Assembly: GCA_003725745.1 (NCBI GenBank)
Contig: RHDP01000001.1
Location: forward strand, 606,001-670,000
Reading direction: 5' to 3'
Source of the DNA: Streptomyces sp. I6
GTDB taxonomy: Bacteria; Actinomycetota; Actinomycetes; Streptomycetales; Streptomycetaceae
Length of the DNA stretch: 64,000 nt
In this document: positions 58,203 to 64,000 of the stretch, piece after piece
How the letters are laid out: every line of letters begins with the position of its first letter
Position numbering within the stretch: the stretch's first letter is position 1
Program-made: the position numbers and the translations under genes
The notes under the pieces: model-generated
What the model was told of the DNA's origin: nothing
The model's input: only the letters and a program-made list of their open reading frames with translations
Databases searched by the model: none

Positions 58203-59123
58203 GATGTGCCCTTCCCTGTCTCTGCCGTGCCCTGACCGGTTCCACCGGCGGTCCTCGGCTGTGCGGTACGTACGATCAGGCTCGGTGCGGCCGGCAGACG
58301 CACCTGCTCCTGGGCGGAGATGCTGCTCCGGATCCCGAAGTTCTCCTGCAGCGCGTGGAGGTACCGGCCGTCCGCGCTGTCCTGGAAGGCGGTGCTCAGC
58401 TTCTGGCCGTCCCCGACGGCGAGCACCGTGTACGGCGGCACCAGCGGCTTGTTGTCGACGAGTATGGCGTCACCGGCGGCCCTGATCGCGGACAGGCTCG
58501 TCAGCCGCTGCCCGTTGATCGCGACGGCCTCCGCGCCGGACTCCCAGAGTCCGTTGACGACTCGCTGCATGTCCCGGTCGCGGACCCGGCCGGTGTCGGA
58601 GAATCCGCCGCCCTCCCGCGGGCCGCCGCCGTCCGCCTCGCTGCCCCTGGCGTCGTCGACGACGAGCTTGACCCCCGCCCGGTCACCTCGGTCGCGCCGG
58701 AGAGCAGGGCCACGAGGGATTCCTGGTCCCCGCCCCGGTGCTGGAGCGCCCTGCGCTGCCGCTCGCCGACCTCCCCCGAAGCCGGTCGACGTTCTGCTCC
58801 AGTTCGTCAGCGGCCGCGGTCTCGGCCTCGATGCGGTCGATGAGTTCTTCACGTTCCTTCGCCACGACGGGTGCCGATATCCGCGCCTGAGCCGCTCCGA
58901 GCGTGACCACCAGAGCCGCCAGCACCAGCCCGGCCGCGAGCCACAGCTTGGCCCTCAGGGTCTGGGGCAGCGCCCCGCCCTCCGCCTCCCTGCGAGCAGC
59001 CGCCTCCGCGTAGCCGTCGTCGAGACTGTGGTCCATGACGTTGTTCAGCAGCGACATGGACGCGTCGGGACGCGGCGGCGAGACGGTCCTCGGATCGGGG
59101 GGCTGCTGCGGCATGCCGCACAT
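58199..59123 (-). CDS. DUF881 family membrane-anchored protein, frame broken twice
   Basis: About 308 aa. The N-terminal part has one transmembrane segment (LWLAAGLVLAALVVTLGAAQ) and a coiled region (ELIDRIEAETAAADELEQNV). The middle (SLVALLSGATEVTG) and the DUF881 core (LVVDDARGSEADGGGPREGG, ESGAEAVAINGQRLTSLSAI, PYTVLAVGDGQKLSTAFQDS) sit in other frames. One base in each of the C runs 58773-58777 and 58672-58676 restores all three. This gene is conserved in actinobacteria, so the breaks are probably sequencing errors. The start is uncertain (ATG 59123 or 59114). Confidence 0.85.
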
Positions 59124-59165
59124 CGTCGCACGTCGCGACCGCTACCGCCGAATGGCCCCACGGTC

Positions 59166-59199
59166 GCGCCGGGAAGCGGACCGTACCGCTTCCCGGCGC
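59166..59199 (-). terminator. Hairpin terminator between the guanylyltransferase and DUF881 genes
   Basis: A perfect 14-bp stem (GCGCCGGGAAGCGG and its complement) with a 6-nt loop. It separates the leftward nucleotidyltransferase gene from the DUF881-sbp-DUF881 operon. Confidence 0.85.
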
Positions 59200-59223
59200 A
59201 CCGTGGTCAGTTCACCGGCGTCC

Positions 59224-61731
59224 TCACTGCTCGGCCGCGTCACCTGCGCTTTCCACGACCCCGGACCACTCGTCCAGGAGCGCCTGGGCTGATGCGTCGT
59301 CGGGGCCCTCGGCCCACAGATGGGTGACGGCCTCGGACGGGTCGGGCAGCACCAGCACCCAGCGGCCGTCCGCCTCCACCACGCGGACACCGTCGGTGGT
59401 GTCCACCGAGCGGTCGCCGGCGGCCTCGACGACCCGGCGCATCACGAGGCCCTTGACCGCCCACGGCGTCGCGATGTCCTTGCGGAGCACATGGGCCCGC
59501 GGGATGCGGGCGTCGATCTGGCTCAGTGTGAGCTGGGTGCGGGCCACCAGGCCGAGCAGCCGGACGAACGCAGCCGGTCCGTCGAAGACGCTGCTGAACT
59601 CCGGGATGATGAAGCCGCCACGGCCGTCGCCGCCGAAGATGGTCGACTCCTCGCGGCAGACCCGGGTGAGATCGTCGGGGGACGTGGTCGTCCACTCCAC
59701 CTGGGTGCCGTGGTAGGCGGCGACCTGCTCGGCGATGCGGGTCGTCGTCACCGGCATCGCCACCTTGCCGCTGCGGCGTTCCGCGGCCACGAGGTCGAGC
59801 ATGACGAGAAGCGCCCGGTCGTCCTCCACGATCCGGCCGCGCTCGTCGACGAACGACAGCCGCTCGCCGACGGGGTCGAAGCGAACACCGAAGGCGGCAC
59901 GCGCGGACGCCACGATCTCGCCGAGCCGCACCAGCCCCTGACGGCGCTGCTCGAGCGTCTCGGTCGGCCGGGACTCGTCGAGCCCGGGGTTGATCGTCAG
60001 CGCGTCCACGCCGAGCCTGCCGAGCAGGCTCGGCAGCACGAGACCGGCGCTGCCGTTCGACGCGTCGATGACGACCTTGAGCCCGGCCTCCGCGATCCCG
60101 GTGGTGTCGACGTTGCGCAGCAGCGAGCCTGTGTACGAGTCGTAGATGCTCGCCGGGAAGAAGAGGTCTCCGACCTCTCCCGGGAAGGCACGCCGGTACT
60201 CCTGGCGCGCGTACACGCGGTCGAGCTTCCGCTGGCCGCCCTGCGACAGGTCAGCACCGCGTTCGTCGAGGAACATGATGTCGACCGAGTCCGGGACACC
60301 GGGGGAGGTCCGGATCATGATGCCGCCGGCGCTGCCTCGGGCCGTCTGCTGCCGGGCGACCGGCAGCGGCACGTTCTCCAGGTCCCGTACGTCGATGGCA
60401 CTGGCCTGGAGCGCGGAGATCACCGCCCGTTTCAGGGCGCGCGCGCCCCGGGAGTGGTCACGGGCCGTGGTGACCGTCGCTCCCTTCTTGAGGGTGGTGG
60501 CGTACGCCCCCGCGAGCCTCACGGCCAGTTCCGGCGTGATCTCGACGTTGAGGATTCCCGAGACACCGCGGGCCCCGAACAGATGCGCCTGACCGCGCGA
60601 CTCCCAGATCACCGAGGTGTTGACGAAGGCCCCGGCCTCGATCGTCTTGAACGGATAGATCCGGACGTTGCCCTGGACGATGGACTCCTCGCCGATCAGG
60701 CACTCGTCACCGATGACCGCGCCGTCCTCGATCCGCACGGCGCGCATGATGTCGGTGTTCTTTCCGACGACGCAGCCGCGCAGATTGCTGTGCGGCCCGA
60801 CGTACACGTTGTCGTGGACGACGGCCCGGTGCAGGAACGCACCCGATTTCACGACCACGTTGGACCCGACCACGGTGTGCTCACGGATCTCCGCGCCCGC
60901 TTCGACCTTGGCGTAGTCACCGACGTAGAGGGGGCCCCTCAGCTCGGCGTCCGGATGGACCTCCGCACCCTCGGCGACCCAGACACCGGGCGAGATCTCG
61001 AAGCCGTCGACCTCCACGTCGACCTTGCCCTCGAGTACGTCGGCCTGAGCCTTCACATAGCTCTCGTGTGTACCGACGTCCTCCCAGTAGCCCTCGGCGA
61101 TATAGCCGTAGATCGGCTTGCCTTCCTTCATCAGCTGCGGGAAGACGTCGCCGGACCAGTCGACGGAGACATCGGCTTCGACGTAGTCGAAGACCTCCGG
61201 CTCCATCACGTAGATGCCGGTGTTCACGGTGTCCGAGAAGACCTGGCCCCAGGTGGGCTTCTCCAGGAAACGTTCGACCTTTCCCTGCTCGTCCACGATC
61301 GTGATGCCGAATTCGAGAGGATTCGGCACCCGGGTCAGGCACACCGTGACGAGTGCGCCCTTCTCTTTGTGGAACCTCACGAGGTCGGACAGGTCGAAGT
61401 CGGTGAGCGCGTCTCCGGAAATGACGAGAAACGCATCGTCCTTCAGCGCCTCTTCCGCGTTTTTCACACTGCCCGCGGTACCGAGTGGCTTCTCCTCGTG
61501 CGCGTAGGTGAGTTCCATCCCCAGTTCTTCCCCGTCGCCGAAGTAGTTCTTGACGAGGGAGGCGAGGAACTGGACGGTCACGACCGTCTCAGTGAGCCCG
61601 TGCCGCTTGAGCAGGCGCAGCACATGCTCCATGATCGGCCTGTTGACCACCGGCAGCAGTGGCTTGGGCATGCTCGAGGTCATGGGGCGAAGTCGTGTTC
61701 CTTCGCCACCAGCCATCACGACGGCCTTCAT
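59224..61731 (-). CDS. Mannose-1-phosphate guanylyltransferase-like NDP-sugar synthase with phosphomannomutase-like domain
   Basis: 835-aa three-part protein. Residues 1-235 are a nucleotidyltransferase ([60 protein letters not shown]). Residues 250-370 are a left-handed beta-helix of hexapeptide repeats ([20 protein letters not shown]). The remainder resembles phosphomannomutase/phosphoglucomutase, but the usual phosphoserine loop is not evident ([15 protein letters not shown] may correspond), so mutase activity is doubtful. AAGGAGG precedes the ATG. It probably supplies GDP-mannose or another NDP-sugar for envelope glycans and protein mannosylation. Confidence 0.88.
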   Translation of the reverse strand: MKAVVMAGGEGTRLRPMTSSMPKPLLPVVNRPIMEHVLRLLKRHGLTETVVTVQFLASLVKNYFGDGEELGMELTYAHEEKPLGTAGSVKNAEEALKDDAFLVISGDALTDFDLSDLVRFHKEKGALVTVCLTRVPNPLEFGITIVDEQGKVERFLEKPTWGQVFSDTVNTGIYVMEPEVFDYVEADVSVDWSGDVFPQLMKEGKPIYGYIAEGYWEDVGTHESYVKAQADVLEGKVDVEVDGFEISPGVWVAEGAEVHPDAELRGPLYVGDYAKVEAGAEIREHTVVGSNVVVKSGAFLHRAVVHDNVYVGPHSNLRGCVVGKNTDIMRAVRIEDGAVIGDECLIGEESIVQGNVRIYPFKTIEAGAFVNTSVIWESRGQAHLFGARGVSGILNVEITPELAVRLAGAYATTLKKGATVTTARDHSRGARALKRAVISALQASAIDVRDLENVPLPVARQQTARGSAGGIMIRTSPGVPDSVDIMFLDERGADLSQGGQRKLDRVYARQEYRRAFPGEVGDLFFPASIYDSYTGSLLRNVDTTGIAEAGLKVVIDASNGSAGLVLPSLLGRLGVDALTINPGLDESRPTETLEQRRQGLVRLGEIVASARAAFGVRFDPVGERLSFVDERGRIVEDDRALLVMLDLVAAERRSGKVAMPVTTTRIAEQVAAYHGTQVEWTTTSPDDLTRVCREESTIFGGDGRGGFIIPEFSSVFDGPAAFVRLLGLVARTQLTLSQIDARIPRAHVLRKDIATPWAVKGLVMRRVVEAAGDRSVDTTDGVRVVEADGRWVLVLPDPSEAVTHLWAEGPDDASAQALLDEWSGVVESAGDAAEQ

Positions 61732-61847
61732 GTCGGAAGCGTCCTCCTTGAAGAGACGACGGTCCAGCCGACTTCACCCGTCCGGGCAGGCCCCTCTCCA
61801 GTTCTCATGCGGACCGGTGGGACTCTGCACGGATACGTGCGTACGGC

Positions 61848-62456
61848 TCAATCGGCCACGGCGTCAGCCTTGACGAGTCGGCGGACCTGGACCACATAGA
61901 GGATCCCTGCCCACCAATACAGAGTTGTACCCCATCCTGCGAACGCCCATCCGAAAACTTTGGCGAGTGACGCGAGCCACCCGTCTCCGTCGCTGAGCAG
62001 CAGGAGCGGGAACGCATACATCAAGTTGAAGGTAGCCGCCTTGCCGAGAAAGTTCACCTGGGGAGGCGGATAGCCGTGCCGGCGCAGGATTCCCACCATC
62101 ACGAGCAGCATCAGATCCCGGGCCAGAAGTGCGACGGTCAACCAAAGGGGCAGGATGCCCCGCCAGGTCAGGCCCACGAGGGTGGAAAGGATGTAGAGAC
62201 GGTCCGCCGCGGGGTCGAGGATCCGACCAAGGCTGCTGATCTGGTTCCATCGACGGGCGAGCTTCCCGTCCAGATAGTCGCTGACGCCGCTCAGCGCGAG
62301 CACGAGAAGCGCCCAGCCGTCGGCCCTCGGTCCGCCGAACTCGGGCAGGAGGATCAGCCACAGGAACAGCGGGACTCCGAGCAGGCGAGCCATGCTGAGG
62401 ATGTTGGGGATGGTGAGTACCCGGTCGGTCTGAACACGGGTCTCCTGGACCTCCAC
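61848..62456 (-). CDS. CDP-alcohol phosphatidyltransferase (PgsA-type)
   Basis: 202-aa integral membrane enzyme of phospholipid synthesis. The CDP-alcohol signature is complete in SGVSDYLDGKLARRWNQISS and LGRILDPAADR (D-x2-DG-x2-AR-x8-G-x3-D-x3-D). Hydrophobic helices surround it. GTG 62456 is set by GGAGG upstream. It is the first gene left of the rRNA operon, equivalent to the second PgsA (Rv1822) in mycobacteria. Phosphatidylglycerophosphate synthase is the usual annotation, but other head groups are possible. Confidence 0.9.
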   Translation of the reverse strand: MEVQETRVQTDRVLTIPNILSMARLLGVPLFLWLILLPEFGGPRADGWALLVLALSGVSDYLDGKLARRWNQISSLGRILDPAADRLYILSTLVGLTWRGILPLWLTVALLARDLMLLVMVGILRRHGYPPPQVNFLGKAATFNLMYAFPLLLLSDGDGWLASLAKVFGWAFAGWGTTLYWWAGILYVVQVRRLVKADAVAD

Positions 62457-62572
62457 CCGGAGCCTCCTGCCGAACGTACCAACGATGCCCCCTGACCTTA
62501 CCTTCAGCGGGAAGAGCCGTGTACGCAGGGGTAACGGTCGATCATGTACGGCAGCCCGCCCGGAACGCGGAA

Positions 62573-62600
62573 AAGCCCCGGGCCGCAAGGCCCGGGGCTT
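62573..62600 (-). terminator. rRNA operon terminator
   Basis: A perfect 12-bp stem (AAGCCCCGGGCC and its complement) with loop GCAA, about 16 bp past the 3' end of 5S rRNA on the minus strand. Confidence 0.9.
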
Positions 62601-62615
62601 CCCCTCAACAATCGT

Positions 62616-62732
62616 TCGGCAGTGTCCTACTCTCCCACAGGGTCCCCCCTGCAGTACCATCGGCGCTGAAAGGCTTAGCTTCCGGGTTCGAAATGTAACC
62701 GGGCGTTTCCCTAACGCTATGACCACCGAAAC
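62616..62732 (-). rRNA. rrf: 5S ribosomal RNA
   Basis: On the minus strand it starts GTTTCGGTGGTCATAGCGTT and ends GGAGAGTAGGACACTGCCG. It has CCCGGTTACATTTCGAACCC in loops B/C, and at 117 nt it is the standard Streptomyces 5S. Confidence 0.95.
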
Positions 62733-62817
62733 TCTATGAAAATATCGAACCAGCCCACCACCACAGTAGCAGCATGTTCGTTACTTCAGAACTAACACAG
62801 TGGACGCGAGCAACTGA
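62733..62817 (-). other. 23S-5S internal transcribed spacer
   Basis: About 85 bp of AT-richer sequence between the rRNAs; it contains no tRNA. Confidence 0.8.

Positions 62818-64000
<1,183 letters not shown>

Noticed and set aside
59320-61899. An 859-codon plus-strand frame.
   Set aside because: It is the shadow of the guanylyltransferase-like gene on the minus strand.

Overview
The window is high-GC actinobacterial chromosome, almost certainly Streptomyces. The signs are G/C-rich third codon positions, rare TTA (bldA) codons confined to two regulators, an LAL-type LuxR regulator, a DUF5999 protein, and the conserved pgsA / mannose-1-phosphate guanylyltransferase / DUF881 / small-basic-protein / GarA-like / FtsR-like / DUF151 / McdR-like / dinB / gcvP block. 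The window runs into a 5S and 23S rRNA operon on the minus strand. Roughly the right 12 kb is core chromosome and the left 47 kb is accessory.

Bases 1-15200 look like one end of a chorismate-derived natural-product cluster. It has an EntA-type dihydro-dihydroxybenzoate (or dihydro-hydroxyanthranilate) dehydrogenase, a class II DAHP synthase, a Tat-exported carboxylesterase, an AsnB-type amidotransferase, an arylamine N-acetyltransferase, an MFS exporter, an old-yellow-enzyme reductase, and two large regulators (an LAL and a GAF-PucR protein). Both regulators carry in-frame TTA codons. The genes that would commit chorismate to a product are not in the window, so the product cannot be named. 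The cluster edge is marked by an IS701-like transposase that has lost catalytic residues and by a 42-codon IS256 remnant.

Bases 17500-30600 hold an APC permease, an NTF2-like protein, Lnt, a Gfo/Idh/MocA oxidoreductase, a FAD monooxygenase/TetR pair with two near-identical operators, a TPR-like protein, uracil-DNA glycosylase, a peptide-type ABC substrate-binding lipoprotein, a two-gene SDR/FabG operon, and a HipA-like kinase/DUF3037 pair next to the tail of a tyrosine integrase.

Bases 31400-46700 are a patchwork of small redox, transport and regulator genes: Rieske lipoprotein, isochorismatase-like hydrolase, two PPOX-fold proteins, LysR, three EamA exporters, MocR, PadR, PhzF-like isomerase, CPBP membrane protein and a glutamate-cysteine-ligase-like enzyme.

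At 46944-48490 a complete IS4-family element sits exactly on the stop codon of gcvP. Its 10-bp target duplication preserves the stop and separates gcvP from its probable terminator. gcvP is preceded by a tandem glycine riboswitch.

A dominant technical feature is that about twenty genes, including housekeeping ones, are interrupted by apparent single-base losses, nearly all in runs of G or C. Adding one base to each run restores a full-length protein. I read these as under-called homopolymers rather than pseudogenes, and give such genes their full restored extents.
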